Positions 1-8,430 of a stretch of DNA of 46,741 nt are shown one piece after another. The first letter of the stretch is position 1; every line of letters begins with the position of its first letter. The position numbers were made by a program, and so were the translations under genes. The stretch covers positions 15,432 to 62,172 of the forward strand of contig DIPO01000074.1 of assembly GCA_002427045.1 (NCBI GenBank), written 5' to 3'. A model generated the notes under the pieces. That model was not told where the DNA came from. It saw only the letters and a list, made by a program, of their open reading frames with translations, and made no database searches. The stretch is from Firmicutes bacterium UBA5486. GTDB taxonomy: Bacteria; Bacillota; UBA4882; UBA10575.

Positions 1-90
1 ATATATTGTGCAGGGACAGAAAAAATCAATGACAACGCAAAAAGCCCTATTAGTAATACACAAAAAGTGAAACCTATGGCTTTATTTCAC

Positions 91-108
91 TAATTATACA
101 ATTCCTTA
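91..108. repeat. Terminal end of interspersed intergenic repeat
   Basis: The bases taattatacaattcctta match the terminal sequence (consensus AATTATGCAATTCC) that recurs at about 10.58, 32.87 and 37.93 kb in the same orientation and inverted elsewhere. It lies in the 196-base stretch before the first gene, where I see no other feature except the ribosome binding site aaaaggaggt at 180-189. The rest of the element would extend to the left and may be cut by the window start. Confidence 0.5.
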
Positions 109-196
109 AATATAGAAACGGGGGTCTAAGGGGAGACTACATGAAGAAAATAATCCCCTGATTAATCCAAGGCCCACCCCAAAAGGAGGTATAATA

Positions 197-889
197 ATGT
201 TTCCCTTATTTTATGATCCAACATATATTCTGATTATTCCTGCACTTATACTGGCTGTTTACGCCCAAATTAAAGTCAAATCTGCTTTTCAACGCTACTC
301 ACGAGTTACAGCTAGTTCAGGTATGACAGGAGCACAGGTTGCTAGAGATTTGTTAAATAAGAATAATTTGCATAATGTCCCTGTCGAGATTACCCGCGGA
401 ACATTAACTGATCATTATGATCCTAGGCAAAAAGTTTTACGCCTTTCTTCCGAAGTTTACCATAGCAGATCTTTGGCAGCCTTAGGTGTTGCTGCCCATG
501 AAACCGGTCATGCGATTCAACATTCTCAAGAATATATTCCCCTTAATATTAGAAATGCGCTTGTTCCAGTGGCTAGCTTTGGCTCTAACTTAGCTTTTCC
601 CCTCTTTTTCATTGGGCTTTTATTTAATGGTAGTTTTTTAATGAACTTAGGAATCCTTCTCTTTTCCTTTGCCGTCCTCTTTCAGGTCCTGACTTTGCCA
701 GTAGAATTTAATGCTAGCAATCGGGCTTTGCATATGTTAGAGAGTGAAGGATACCTAATGCGTGGTGGAGAAGTAACTGGTGCTCGTAAAGTGTTAAGTG
801 CAGCAGCTTTAACCTATTTAGCGGCTACAGCAATGGCAATCTTCCAGCTTTTCCGGTTACTTTTGTTACGTGGTTCTCGTGATGACTAA
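197..889 (+). CDS. YugP-like membrane zinc metallopeptidase
   Basis: A 230-residue membrane protein of the neutral zinc metallopeptidase family represented by Bacillus YugP (Zn_peptidase_2). The zinc/catalytic motif HETGH is at residues 101-105, and a glutamate in LPVEFNAS (residue 170) is the likely third zinc ligand. Hydrophobic segments lie near residues 8-24, 122-142, 147-167 and at the C-terminal helix, so the active site is held against the cytoplasmic membrane. The ATG is preceded by a very strong ribosome binding site, aaaaggaggt, seven bases upstream. The 3' end overlaps rsmB by eight bases, so the two are probably co-transcribed, as seen in many clostridial genomes. The physiological substrate of this family is unknown to me; a role in membrane protein quality control would be a guess. 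Confidence 0.9.
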   Translation: MFPLFYDPTYILIIPALILAVYAQIKVKSAFQRYSRVTASSGMTGAQVARDLLNKNNLHNVPVEITRGTLTDHYDPRQKVLRLSSEVYHSRSLAALGVAAHETGHAIQHSQEYIPLNIRNALVPVASFGSNLAFPLFFIGLLFNGSFLMNLGILLFSFAVLFQVLTLPVEFNASNRALHMLESEGYLMRGGEVTGARKVLSAAALTYLAATAMAIFQLFRLLLLRGSRDD

Positions 890-2222
890 CAACATTTCTG
901 GAAGGGATTTAGCACTAGAGGCCTTATTAGATATTGAAATCAATAGTGCCTATGCAAATCGTAGTTTAAATTTTTTATTTAGTAAATATAAGCCGGAGGA
1001 ACGAGAGAAAGGTTTAGCTACTGAAATTGTTTATGGAACCCTTCGTCATTTAGCATTAATTGATGATCTTCTTAGCCAATTATTGACAAAAGAGTTATCT
1101 GCTCTTCCTCCCATAATCCGGAATATTCTTCGTTTAGCTATCTATCAGTTAATGGCTAATCCCCAAAAGGGTTATGCTGTGGTAAATGAAGCAGTTAAAC
1201 TTACAAGGAAGCGGAAATTTGCTGGTCTTTCTGGGCTTGTAAATGGGGTTCTCCGTAGCTATCTCCGTAAAAAAAACCAGTTAATTCTTCCTGAGTTCAA
1301 ACAGGAACCAATAGAACATATGGTAATTGTTCATTCGCACCCCAGCTGGCTAGTTGAAAGGTGGGTTCACCGATGGGGGATTGATATTACTCACCAACTG
1401 GTTGAGGCAAATAATTCGGTTGCTCCCTTTACGATTAGAACAAACACCCTTATTCTCTCTAGAGAAGAGTTATTAGCTCATTTAGATTTGGCAGAAATAG
1501 AGGCTTATCCTCTGGCATTGGTACCCGAAGCTATAAGAATCAAAGAGGCTAGAGAGTTAAATAATACCCCGTTTTTTTCGGCGGGGTATTATTATATACA
1601 AGACGAATCGTCAATGTTGGTTTCGCATTTACTTTCACCACAACCCGGTGAGCTGATTGCCGATCTATGCGCTGCTCCCGGTGGAAAAACTACTCATTTA
1701 GCTCAATTAATGAAAAATACTGGTCAGATCTATGCTTTAGATGAATATCCGCATAAAACTACATTGATTCAAGAAAATGCGGACCGGCTTGGGATAAGTA
1801 TTATCCGAACATATACTGCTGATTCCAGGTTATGGAATCCAAAAATACTTTTTGATGGCATTTTGTTGGATGCCCCTTGTACAGGAACGGGTGTTTTACG
1901 ACGAAGACCTGATATTAGATGGCATCGTCAACCCAAAGATGTAGAAGAATTGGCAACTCTCCAAGGTGAACTTCTTGACCATGCCGCTTCTTTGCTTAAG
2001 CCAGGAGGAAGGTTGGTTTATAGTACTTGTTCTCTAGAATCAGAAGAAAATGAAGAACAAATTAGTAGATTTATTTCTATGCATCCAGACTTTGTAATTT
2101 CCATACCAGAGGGATTTGAGGCAAAACTAGATTGTCAACGTCTTCAAGAAGGATTATTGATTCTTCCTCATAACGGAGAAGCAGATGGTTTCTTTATGAC
2201 CAGGTTGGTAAAGATTTGTTAA
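882..2222 (+). CDS. rsmB: 16S rRNA (cytosine-967-C5)-methyltransferase RsmB
   Basis: A 446-residue RsmB/Sun enzyme that methylates C967 of 16S rRNA with S-adenosylmethionine. Residues 1-130 are the NusB-like RNA-binding domain. The C-terminal half is a Rossmann methyltransferase with the SAM-binding motif CAAPGGKTTHLA (about residue 263), the DAPCTGTGVLRRRPDIRW motif with a conserved cysteine near 333, and STCSLESEENEEQ with the catalytic cysteine near 383. I chose the ATG at 882 because it overlaps the upstream stop as ATGACTAA and begins the protein with the usual N-terminus. A GTG four codons earlier (870) is open but has no better ribosome binding site. Length is normal for the family. 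Confidence 0.93.
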   Translation: MTNNISGRDLALEALLDIEINSAYANRSLNFLFSKYKPEEREKGLATEIVYGTLRHLALIDDLLSQLLTKELSALPPIIRNILRLAIYQLMANPQKGYAVVNEAVKLTRKRKFAGLSGLVNGVLRSYLRKKNQLILPEFKQEPIEHMVIVHSHPSWLVERWVHRWGIDITHQLVEANNSVAPFTIRTNTLILSREELLAHLDLAEIEAYPLALVPEAIRIKEARELNNTPFFSAGYYYIQDESSMLVSHLLSPQPGELIADLCAAPGGKTTHLAQLMKNTGQIYALDEYPHKTTLIQENADRLGISIIRTYTADSRLWNPKILFDGILLDAPCTGTGVLRRRPDIRWHRQPKDVEELATLQGELLDHAASLLKPGGRLVYSTCSLESEENEEQISRFISMHPDFVISIPEGFEAKLDCQRLQEGLLILPHNGEADGFFMTRLVKIC

Positions 2223-2358
2223 AAATATATCTTGCTTTCCGGTTAAAGCATTGTTCTTAATTAATATTTATGATAAAATAAAGAATAATTAAAATTTCAA
2301 ATAGGAATTTTCAGGAATAACTGAATAAAAAATAAATAGCAATGAGGAGGAGAACTTC

Positions 2359-3228
2359 TTGGAGATTTATATTGATGGTAAATTTTATCCAAAGGAAGAT
2401 GCTAAAGTTTCAGTTTTTGATCATGGTTTACTTTATGGAGATGGGATATTTGAGGGTACTCGTGCTTACAATGGTAGGATTTTCCAGTTTGAAGCTCATA
2501 TAGATCGGTTATATGATTCTGCTAAAGCAATTGCCCTTGAGATTCCGATTAGTAAAGAGGAAATGAAAGTAGCCCATCGGGATACTTTAAAGAAGAACAA
2601 TCTTAAAGATGCCTATATCCGTACAATTGTTACTAGAGGGCCTGGAGATCTTGGTTTGGATCCCAGTAATTGTACCAAAGCAACTGTTATCATTATCGCT
2701 GATCGGATTAGCCTATATCCAGATGAATTATATGAAAAAGGGCTTAAAATCATTACAGTTCCTACTAGAAGAAATATGCCGGAAACAGTTAATCCAATGA
2801 TTAAATCCCTTAACTATTTAAATAATATTCTGGCCAAAATAGAAGCTAATTTAGTAGGTGCTTCTGAGGCTATCATGTTAAATCAACAGGGTTATGTTGC
2901 AGAATGTACCGGGGATAATATTTTTATCATTAAAGGTAAGACCATTGCAACACCTGCTGTTTCCTTTGGTGCCTTAAAAGGAATTACCAGAAGTGTGGTT
3001 ATGAAACTAGCTGCTGAAATGGGATTAGAAGTAGTAGAGCCAGCCCTGACTAGGTATGATGTTTATGTTGCTGATGAGTGTTTCTTAACTGGTACTGCCG
3101 CGGAGATTATTCCGGTAGTAGAAGTTGATGGCCGAAAAATTGGTGCTGGTGTCCCAGGAGAATACTCTAAAAACCTTAAAAAGGCCTTCCATCAATTTGC
3201 GATGGAAAACGGAACTCCCATAGTTTAA
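2359..3228 (+). CDS. ilvE: Branched-chain amino acid aminotransferase (class IV)
   Basis: A 289-residue fold-type IV PLP aminotransferase that interconverts branched-chain amino acids and their 2-oxo acids with glutamate/2-oxoglutarate. The PLP Schiff-base lysine is K149 in NPMIKSLNYLNN. The N-terminal DHGLLYGDGIFEGTR stretch (21-35) and the phosphate-binding segment LTGTAAEIIPV near the C-terminus are typical. Translation starts at TTG 2359, eight bases after gaggagg. D-amino acid aminotransferase and aminodeoxychorismate lyase share the fold, but the full pattern and length fit IlvE best. It is followed by a terminator-like hairpin and then thrB, so both neighbours concern aspartate-family and branched amino acids. 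Confidence 0.87.
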   Translation: MEIYIDGKFYPKEDAKVSVFDHGLLYGDGIFEGTRAYNGRIFQFEAHIDRLYDSAKAIALEIPISKEEMKVAHRDTLKKNNLKDAYIRTIVTRGPGDLGLDPSNCTKATVIIIADRISLYPDELYEKGLKIITVPTRRNMPETVNPMIKSLNYLNNILAKIEANLVGASEAIMLNQQGYVAECTGDNIFIIKGKTIATPAVSFGALKGITRSVVMKLAAEMGLEVVEPALTRYDVYVADECFLTGTAAEIIPVVEVDGRKIGAGVPGEYSKNLKKAFHQFAMENGTPIV

Positions 3229-3254
3229 ACCTCATTTTCCATGATTTTGCTAGA

Positions 3255-3287
3255 ACAAACCCTTCCTTTAGGGAGGGTTTGTCTGTT
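3255..3287 (+). terminator. Rho-independent terminator after ilvE
   Basis: ACAAACCCT pairs with AGGGTTTGT around a short loop, followed by a T-rich stretch (ctgttt). The T-run is short, so read-through into thrB is possible. Confidence 0.6.
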
Positions 3288-3308
3288 TAAATAAAGGAGG
3301 GAGGCTTT

Positions 3309-4223
3309 GTGGGGATGGTTAAAATCAAGGTTCCTGCTACTAGCGCCAACCTAGGACCGGGATTTGATTTTCTTGGTTTAGCACTGGATTTATTCAATAT
3401 CGTTGAATTTACCCCGGCAGAAGATTGGTTAATAACTGCCGAAGGATATGGTGCAAAGAAACTTTCCGGACAGAAAGACCTGCTAGTTTGTCAGGCTGTG
3501 AAAAGAGTATTTGCAGTAACTGGTGAATCTTTAAATGGGGGAGTTATTCACTTAACTAATAACATCCCTGATGTGGGAGGCCTAGGTTCTAGTGCCTCAG
3601 CGATTGTAGGAGGACTAGCCGCTGCCAACACTTATTTGGGCGAACCATTAACCAAAGATGAATTACTCTACTTGGCTTCAGAGATTGAAGGACATCCGGA
3701 TAATGTGGCCCCAGCAATTTTCGGTGGATTAGTAGGAGTTGTAAAAGAAAATACTTGTTCTGGCCAAGACTCATATTCATATCTAAAAATCCCCTTTCCT
3801 ATGGAACTCCAGGTGGTTTTGGCAATCCCGGAAATTTCAGTTGCTACGACTGAGGCACGGAAATTGCTCCCTTCTCATGTCCCTTTTTCAGAAGCTGTAT
3901 TTAATCTAACTCATACCGGGTTATTTATAGGTGCTTGTTATGCTAATCGTTTAGATCTTCTGGAAACTGCAATGCAAGATAAACTTCATCAAGACCGCCG
4001 TGCAGTATTAATTCCCGGTTTCCATTCAGTAATAGAGGCGGCATCTGAAAATGGTGCGATTGGTGTAGCACTGAGTGGGGCTGGCCCTACTATAATTGCT
4101 TTTAGCAAACCTGATCCCATTCAAGCAGTAGGGGAGGGTATGGTATCAGCTTTTGCTGCCCATGGAATTAAAGCCCATTGGCTTTCTATTGCTATAAATA
4201 ATGATGGATATATTGTGGTTTAA
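3309..4223 (+). CDS. thrB: Homoserine kinase
   Basis: A 304-residue GHMP-family kinase that phosphorylates homoserine in threonine synthesis. It starts with the family pattern VKIKVPATSANLGPGFDFLG and carries the ATP phosphate-binding motif GGLGSSASA at residues 90-98, with the C-terminal GHMP motif LSGAGPTI near 258-265. Start is GTG 3309 or ATG 3315; the run ggagggagg at 3296-3304 can serve either, and the ATG gives the more usual N-terminus MVKIKVPA. The gene sits immediately upstream of the methionine operon, which competes for the same aspartate-derived precursors, although that operon has its own promoter. Confidence 0.93.
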   Translation: MGMVKIKVPATSANLGPGFDFLGLALDLFNIVEFTPAEDWLITAEGYGAKKLSGQKDLLVCQAVKRVFAVTGESLNGGVIHLTNNIPDVGGLGSSASAIVGGLAAANTYLGEPLTKDELLYLASEIEGHPDNVAPAIFGGLVGVVKENTCSGQDSYSYLKIPFPMELQVVLAIPEISVATTEARKLLPSHVPFSEAVFNLTHTGLFIGACYANRLDLLETAMQDKLHQDRRAVLIPGFHSVIEAASENGAIGVALSGAGPTIIAFSKPDPIQAVGEGMVSAFAAHGIKAHWLSIAINNDGYIVV

Positions 4224-4245
4224 ACCATTTATTTTTATTGATTTA

Positions 4246-4274
4246 TTGACATTATTTATACTGTATGATAGTAT
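4246..4274 (+). promoter_or_regulatory. Promoter of the SAM-riboswitch operon
   Basis: A perfect -35 box TTGACA (4246-4251) is followed after 17 bases by TAGTAT (4269-4274), a moderate -10 box. It lies about 30 bases before the riboswitch and just after the thrB stop codon. A TATGAT at 4264 is closer to consensus but too near the -35. Confidence 0.6.
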
Positions 4275-4302
4275 TCTTTTAATATAAATAAAGGATCCAA
4301 TG

Positions 4303-4421
4303 CTCTTCTTATCAAGAGAGGTGGAGGGACAGGCCCGTTGAAGCCTCGGCAACCTTGGTTTCTAACTCAACCAATTGGTGCCAATTCCTGCAGAGTATAT
4401 CTGCTCTGATAGATGAGAAGG
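4303..4421 (+). promoter_or_regulatory. SAM-I (S-box) riboswitch aptamer
   Basis: The sequence carries the conserved S-box blocks in order: cttcttatcaagag (P1/P2), ggtggagggac, tgaagcctcggcaacc, ggtgccaattcctgc and tgatagatgagaagg, whose last part closes P1 with cttcttatc. The fold binds S-adenosylmethionine. Downstream GGGGTT (about 4420-4425) can pair with AACCC of the terminator stem as antiterminator. Low SAM should therefore allow transcription of the four downstream genes, and high SAM should stop it. Confidence 0.97.
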
Positions 4422-4438
4422 GGTTAGCTATAATTTGC

Positions 4439-4462
4439 GAACCCTTGGGGTTCTTTTCTTTT
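4439..4462 (+). terminator. SAM riboswitch expression-platform terminator
   Basis: GAACCC ttg GGGTTC followed directly by TTTTCTTTT. This is the regulated intrinsic terminator of the SAM-I riboswitch. It lies within an open frame extending upstream of the next gene, which argues against any start codon before it. Confidence 0.92.
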
Positions 4463-4506
4463 ATATAAATAAGAGTTGTGAGCTAGGGTCCGGGGGAGGG
4501 ATTAAT

Positions 4507-5670
4507 TTGTCGATAACTAAATCTTACGAAGAGATTAATGAGAAGATTAAAACTGGGAAAGTAGTGGTAGCTACTGCAGAAGAGATTATTCCTATGGTTC
4601 AAGAAGAAGGCGTTTCTAAAGTCTTGGAAAAGGTTGATATTGTTACCACTGGGACTTTTGGAGCAATGTGTTCTTCTGGGGCTTTTCTCAATTTTGGGCA
4701 TGCAGATCCTCCGATTCGCATGTCTAAGGTTTGGTTGAATGATGTTCCGGCTTATGCTGGGATTGCTGCGGTAGATGCCTATATTGGGGCTACGGAATTA
4801 TCAGAAACCAAAGGTGAAGAGTATGGCGGAGCACATGTTATTGAAGAATTGGTATCCGGAAAAAAAATTAAACTTAAAGCTTTGGGTACCGGAACTGATT
4901 GTTATCCTCGGAAAGAGATCGAAACTTGGGTAGACTTGAATGATCTAAATCAAGCGTATCTTTTTAACCCCAGAAATGCTTACCAAAATTATAGTGTAGC
5001 TGTTAACTCTTCTTCTCGAGCCTACCATACCTATATGGGAATTCTCCTTCCCAACTTTGGTAATGCCACTTATAGTACTTCCGGTGAGTTAAGCCCACTG
5101 CTTAATGATCCAGAATACCGGACGATTGGGATTGGAACGCGGATCTTTTTAGGTGGGGGTACGGGTTATGTAGCCTGGGAAGGAACTCAACACAATCCAG
5201 CACAACAACGGGATGAAAATGGTTTACCGCTTGCAAGTGCCGGAACCCTTGCTGTAGTTGGCGACTTACGGGAAATGAGCTCCAAATATCTGAGGGCAGG
5301 GATCTTCCACAATTATGGTATCAGCCTCTATGTAGGAATCGGGATTCCGATACCACTTCTTGATGAAGAAATGGTGAAGAAGGTTGCGATCAGTAACAAA
5401 GATCTAAAAACTACTATCTATGATTATGGAATACAGAGACGTTCAAAACCAGCACTTGGTGTAGTTTCCTATGCCGATTTGCGCAGTGGATCCATTAATT
5501 TAGATGGGAAACAGATCCCGACAGCTCCTTTATCCAGCTTGGATAAAGCAAGGGAGATTGCTAAAGAACTTAAAGCATGGATCCTTTCCGGACGTTTTTA
5601 CTTGACAGAACCTGTTGCTGCTTTACCTTACAGAGATGGTGTTAAACCTCTAGATGAGGAGGTGGAATAA
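4507..5670 (+). CDS. DUF39 / HcyBio homocysteine biosynthesis protein
   Basis: A 387-residue protein of the DUF39 (HcyBio, COG1900) family. Members in methanogens and Desulfovibrio are required for a sulfide-dependent route that makes homocysteine from aspartate semialdehyde without O-acylhomoserine. Visible features are FGAMCSSGAFLNFGHADPP with Cys55, GTGTDCYP with Cys132, and GGGTGYVAWEGTQHNP, all characteristic of the family. The two cysteines probably take part in sulfur transfer. I place the start at TTG 4507, seven bases after gggggaggg; a longer frame from 4435 would run through the riboswitch terminator and cannot be correct. The SAM riboswitch and the next three genes strongly support a methionine pathway role. 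Confidence 0.9.
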   Translation: MSITKSYEEINEKIKTGKVVVATAEEIIPMVQEEGVSKVLEKVDIVTTGTFGAMCSSGAFLNFGHADPPIRMSKVWLNDVPAYAGIAAVDAYIGATELSETKGEEYGGAHVIEELVSGKKIKLKALGTGTDCYPRKEIETWVDLNDLNQAYLFNPRNAYQNYSVAVNSSSRAYHTYMGILLPNFGNATYSTSGELSPLLNDPEYRTIGIGTRIFLGGGTGYVAWEGTQHNPAQQRDENGLPLASAGTLAVVGDLREMSSKYLRAGIFHNYGISLYVGIGIPIPLLDEEMVKKVAISNKDLKTTIYDYGIQRRSKPALGVVSYADLRSGSINLDGKQIPTAPLSSLDKAREIAKELKAWILSGRFYLTEPVAALPYRDGVKPLDEEVE

Positions 5671-6078
5671 GTGGCTAAAAAAAGAGTAGTTTTAACTTTT
5701 CCGCCAGAATTAACTGAGATTCCCTTAACGTATCATTTAGTTAAAGATTTTGATTTAGCGATCAATATTCTTAAAGCTAAAATTACCCCAGGGGAAGAAG
5801 GTAAACTCGTTTTGGAACTATCCAATGGTTCTTTAGAAAAAATTGAAGATGGACTGGATTATCTGGAAAAACACGGAGTTACAATACAGCCTCTAAGCAA
5901 AGAAATTGTTCTGGATGAAGAAAAATGCATAAATTGTGGTGCTTGTACAGCAGTCTGTAACTCAAAGGCCCTTAGTATGGATGCCGATGCACGGTTGGTA
6001 TTTAATAAAGAAAGTTGTATTGTTTGCGAATTATGCGTTTCAGCTTGTCCCATGCGGGTTATTAAGGTGATGTTCTAA
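5671..6078 (+). CDS. NIL-domain dicluster 4Fe-4S ferredoxin
   Basis: A 135-residue protein with an N-terminal NIL domain (about residues 1-75, an ACT-like fold also seen in methionine transport ATPases) and two 4Fe-4S binding motifs: C86, C89, C92, C96 and C116, C119, C122, C126. The first motif lacks the proline that usually follows the fourth cysteine (NSKA instead of P). In methanogens and Desulfovibrio the equivalent protein works with DUF39 in homocysteine formation, probably supplying electrons. The gene starts with GTG directly after the DUF39 stop codon, with gaggaggtgg upstream, so the two are translationally linked. Confidence 0.92.
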   Translation: MAKKRVVLTFPPELTEIPLTYHLVKDFDLAINILKAKITPGEEGKLVLELSNGSLEKIEDGLDYLEKHGVTIQPLSKEIVLDEEKCINCGACTAVCNSKALSMDADARLVFNKESCIVCELCVSACPMRVIKVMF

Positions 6079-6080
6079 AA

Positions 6081-6845
6081 ATGACTACTAAAAATCCCCG
6101 CTCAGATGTGTACCGGAATTATCGAAGATTAAGCCCTGATTTACATTGTTTCCGTTTAACAGTAGGTGAAAGTGATCTATGGATCGAGTCTACTTTTGAA
6201 TGCCAAGCAAAAGCGGAAAAGATTCTTAAGATGCTCCGTCGGCAAATCAAAGAATATATCCACTATCATCCCGGATTTATCTCTACCCTTTGTCCTTGGC
6301 CAGAAGACACTTTAGCCCCTCCGATCGTTCAAGAGATGATCACAGCTTCTAAAAAAGCCGGAGTCGGACCAATGGCAGCTGTGGCCGGGAGTATTGCTGG
6401 TATCTTAGGTCAAAAACTGCTAATCCCCGGTGAAGAACTGCTTATTGAAAATGGCGGGGATCTTTTTCTTTCGATTCAAAAACCACGAACGGTAGCTATT
6501 TATGCCGGTAATTCACCTTTTTCATGGAAAACAGGGATTAGGATTCCACCCGGTGAATCCTGGGGATTATGTACATCTTCCGGGACTGTGGGGCACTCTT
6601 ATAGTGGAGGTAAAGCTGATGCCGCAGCGATTCTCTCTTTTGATTCTGCTTTAGCCGATGCCGTAGCCACGGCGACTGCTAATCGTATAAAAAAGCCTTC
6701 TGACCTGGAGAAAGCTGCTAATTTTGCCTCCCGGATACCTGGGATAAAAGGAGCAGTTTTAATTTACGGTTCACAGATTGCCGCCTGGGGAGAGATAGAA
6801 TTAGTAAACCTCGGTTTTGAAGAAGGAGGAAAAGATAATAAGTGA
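6081..6845 (+). CDS. UPF0280 family protein (ApbE-like fold)
   Basis: A 254-residue UPF0280 (COG2122) protein, distantly related to the ApbE FMN transferases. The recognisable stretch is VGPMAAVAGSIAGILGQ (about 95-111), followed by IENGGDLFL and the segment GESWGLCTSSGTVGHSYSGG. UPF0280 genes recur beside DUF39 and NIL-ferredoxin genes in anaerobes and have been linked genetically to homocysteine synthesis, but the biochemical step is not known to me. It starts two bases after the ferredoxin stop and its stop overlaps the next start as GTGA, so the four genes form one tightly coupled operon. Confidence 0.87.
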   Translation: MTTKNPRSDVYRNYRRLSPDLHCFRLTVGESDLWIESTFECQAKAEKILKMLRRQIKEYIHYHPGFISTLCPWPEDTLAPPIVQEMITASKKAGVGPMAAVAGSIAGILGQKLLIPGEELLIENGGDLFLSIQKPRTVAIYAGNSPFSWKTGIRIPPGESWGLCTSSGTVGHSYSGGKADAAAILSFDSALADAVATATANRIKKPSDLEKAANFASRIPGIKGAVLIYGSQIAAWGEIELVNLGFEEGGKDNK

Positions 6846-8167
6846 AACATGAGGCTTTAGATAGGTTTTTTTCGGAAAAAGGAGTTTATTTATTTGATGG
6901 TGGAATGGGGAGTATGCTTCAAAATAAAGGTTTATCTCCCGGGCAACCTCCAGAAAGAATGAGTTTAGAACAACCCAAAGTAGTTCAAGATGTTCACAGA
7001 AAATATATTGAGGCTGGGGCTGATCTTATTGAAACGAATACCTTTGGAGGTAACCGTGCTGTACTCTCCCGTTACGGTTTAGAAGATAAAATAGAAGAAA
7101 TTAATAAAATTGCCGCCGAAGTTGCTCTTGAAGTAGCCCCTTCTGACGTTAAAGTGGTCGGTTCTATTGGTCCGACTGGACATTTATTAGCTCCGCTTGG
7201 CGAAATTGACCAGGATCAAGTAGAAAAGATTTATTATGAGCAATCTCAAATCCTAATAAACTCCGGTATTAATCTGGTTAATGTTGAGACTATGAATGAC
7301 TTACGAGAATTAAAAGCAGCAGTTATTGCTGCTCGTTCTTGTGGCCTATCGGTAATGGCCGAAGCTACAATTATGGATAATGGTTATACTCTTTCGGGAG
7401 CTTCGGCAGAAGTAATTATTGCTACATTGGAAGCATTGGGAGTAGTCGCTGGTGGCCTCAATTGCGGCCTAGGTCCTACTGAACTAAGGCCAGTAATAAA
7501 AAGAATGTCTAAGGTTAGTCTTCTTCCGCTTGTACTCCAACCCAATGCCGGATTACCACAAGTTATTGACGAGGAAACAGTGTATCCTTTAACTGCGGAA
7601 AGATTTGGAGAAAAAATGAGAGCAATCATTGAAGAAGCCCATCCGCGAATTATCGGAGGGTGTTGCGGAACTACGCCAGAACATATTAAAGTCTTACGAA
7701 GTATAATCGATTCTCTTCCTAGTAATTTGCTCCAGGCTACTCAAGAGAAAACAGATAAACCTATTTTAATTGCTGGCAGAGGGAAGACAGTAAATTGGAA
7801 TAAGAACTGGGATGAATATGCTTTCCTTGAAGTAAAACCAATAAATTGTAAAACTATTCAAACCCCTCAAGGGACTGCGGATGATCTTTTTTCTGTAATT
7901 ACCTTGCTAAAAAAGAACAAGATTGAGCTTGTTCGTCTTGATTTAAGTTGTTGGGAAGCTGAACCATCAGAAATAAAAAAGTTCATTCAAGAATTTCAGC
8001 TTTATTTTACCGGACCTTTCTCTGTAAAAGGAAACAAAATAGAAATCCTTTCAGAATTTTTCCACTATTACTTAGGCAAACCCTTGTATGAATCCACTCA
8101 ATCCCCTGTTCCTGCCAGTATCATGGAATGTATAGATAAATATCTTCCTGGAACTATAATCTGCTAA
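6842..8167 (+). CDS. Homocysteine S-methyltransferase (MetH N-terminal type) without cobalamin domain
   Basis: A 441-residue protein whose first ~295 residues are a homocysteine-binding/methyltransferase barrel as in the N-terminus of MetH and BHMT. GGMGSMLQ (20-27) and the zinc ligands C208 (NCGLGP) and C274/C275 (GGCCGTTPEH) are intact. It would methylate homocysteine to methionine, the end step of this operon. The C-terminal ~145 residues do not look like the pterin-binding, cobalamin-binding or activation domains of full-length MetH, and I do not recognise them. The methyl donor is therefore uncertain: a separate corrinoid protein, S-methylmethionine or another donor. Start GTG 6842 overlaps the upstream stop and follows gaaggagga. 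Confidence 0.85.
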   Translation: MKHEALDRFFSEKGVYLFDGGMGSMLQNKGLSPGQPPERMSLEQPKVVQDVHRKYIEAGADLIETNTFGGNRAVLSRYGLEDKIEEINKIAAEVALEVAPSDVKVVGSIGPTGHLLAPLGEIDQDQVEKIYYEQSQILINSGINLVNVETMNDLRELKAAVIAARSCGLSVMAEATIMDNGYTLSGASAEVIIATLEALGVVAGGLNCGLGPTELRPVIKRMSKVSLLPLVLQPNAGLPQVIDEETVYPLTAERFGEKMRAIIEEAHPRIIGGCCGTTPEHIKVLRSIIDSLPSNLLQATQEKTDKPILIAGRGKTVNWNKNWDEYAFLEVKPINCKTIQTPQGTADDLFSVITLLKKNKIELVRLDLSCWEAEPSEIKKFIQEFQLYFTGPFSVKGNKIEILSEFFHYYLGKPLYESTQSPVPASIMECIDKYLPGTIIC

Positions 8168-8181
8168 AAAATTGAGTCTTT

Positions 8182-8211
8182 CCTTGACAGAGAATGTCAA
8201 GGATTTTTTTT
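8182..8211 (+). terminator. Terminator of the methionine operon
   Basis: CCTTGACA gagaa TGTCAAGG followed by a run of eight T. A strong intrinsic terminator 15 bases after the last operon gene. The rest of the gap to 8430 shows no clear feature beyond AT-rich sequence. Confidence 0.9.
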
Positions 8212-8430
8212 AACTAATTTACATTTAAACAAAAAAACTTTAAACAAAGTTTACATAAATTGCATAGAATATTAAGAAGCGAATAAGAGAAAAACAATTA
8301 ATTCTCTTCAAGGAAAATATTTTTTACTCTTTGGCATAAATCTTTTCAAAAAGGAACATAATAAAACGGCAATCCATCTATGATCTAAAAGAGATGGTTG
8401 TGATCATTTTATGTTTTGGAGGGATTTAAA

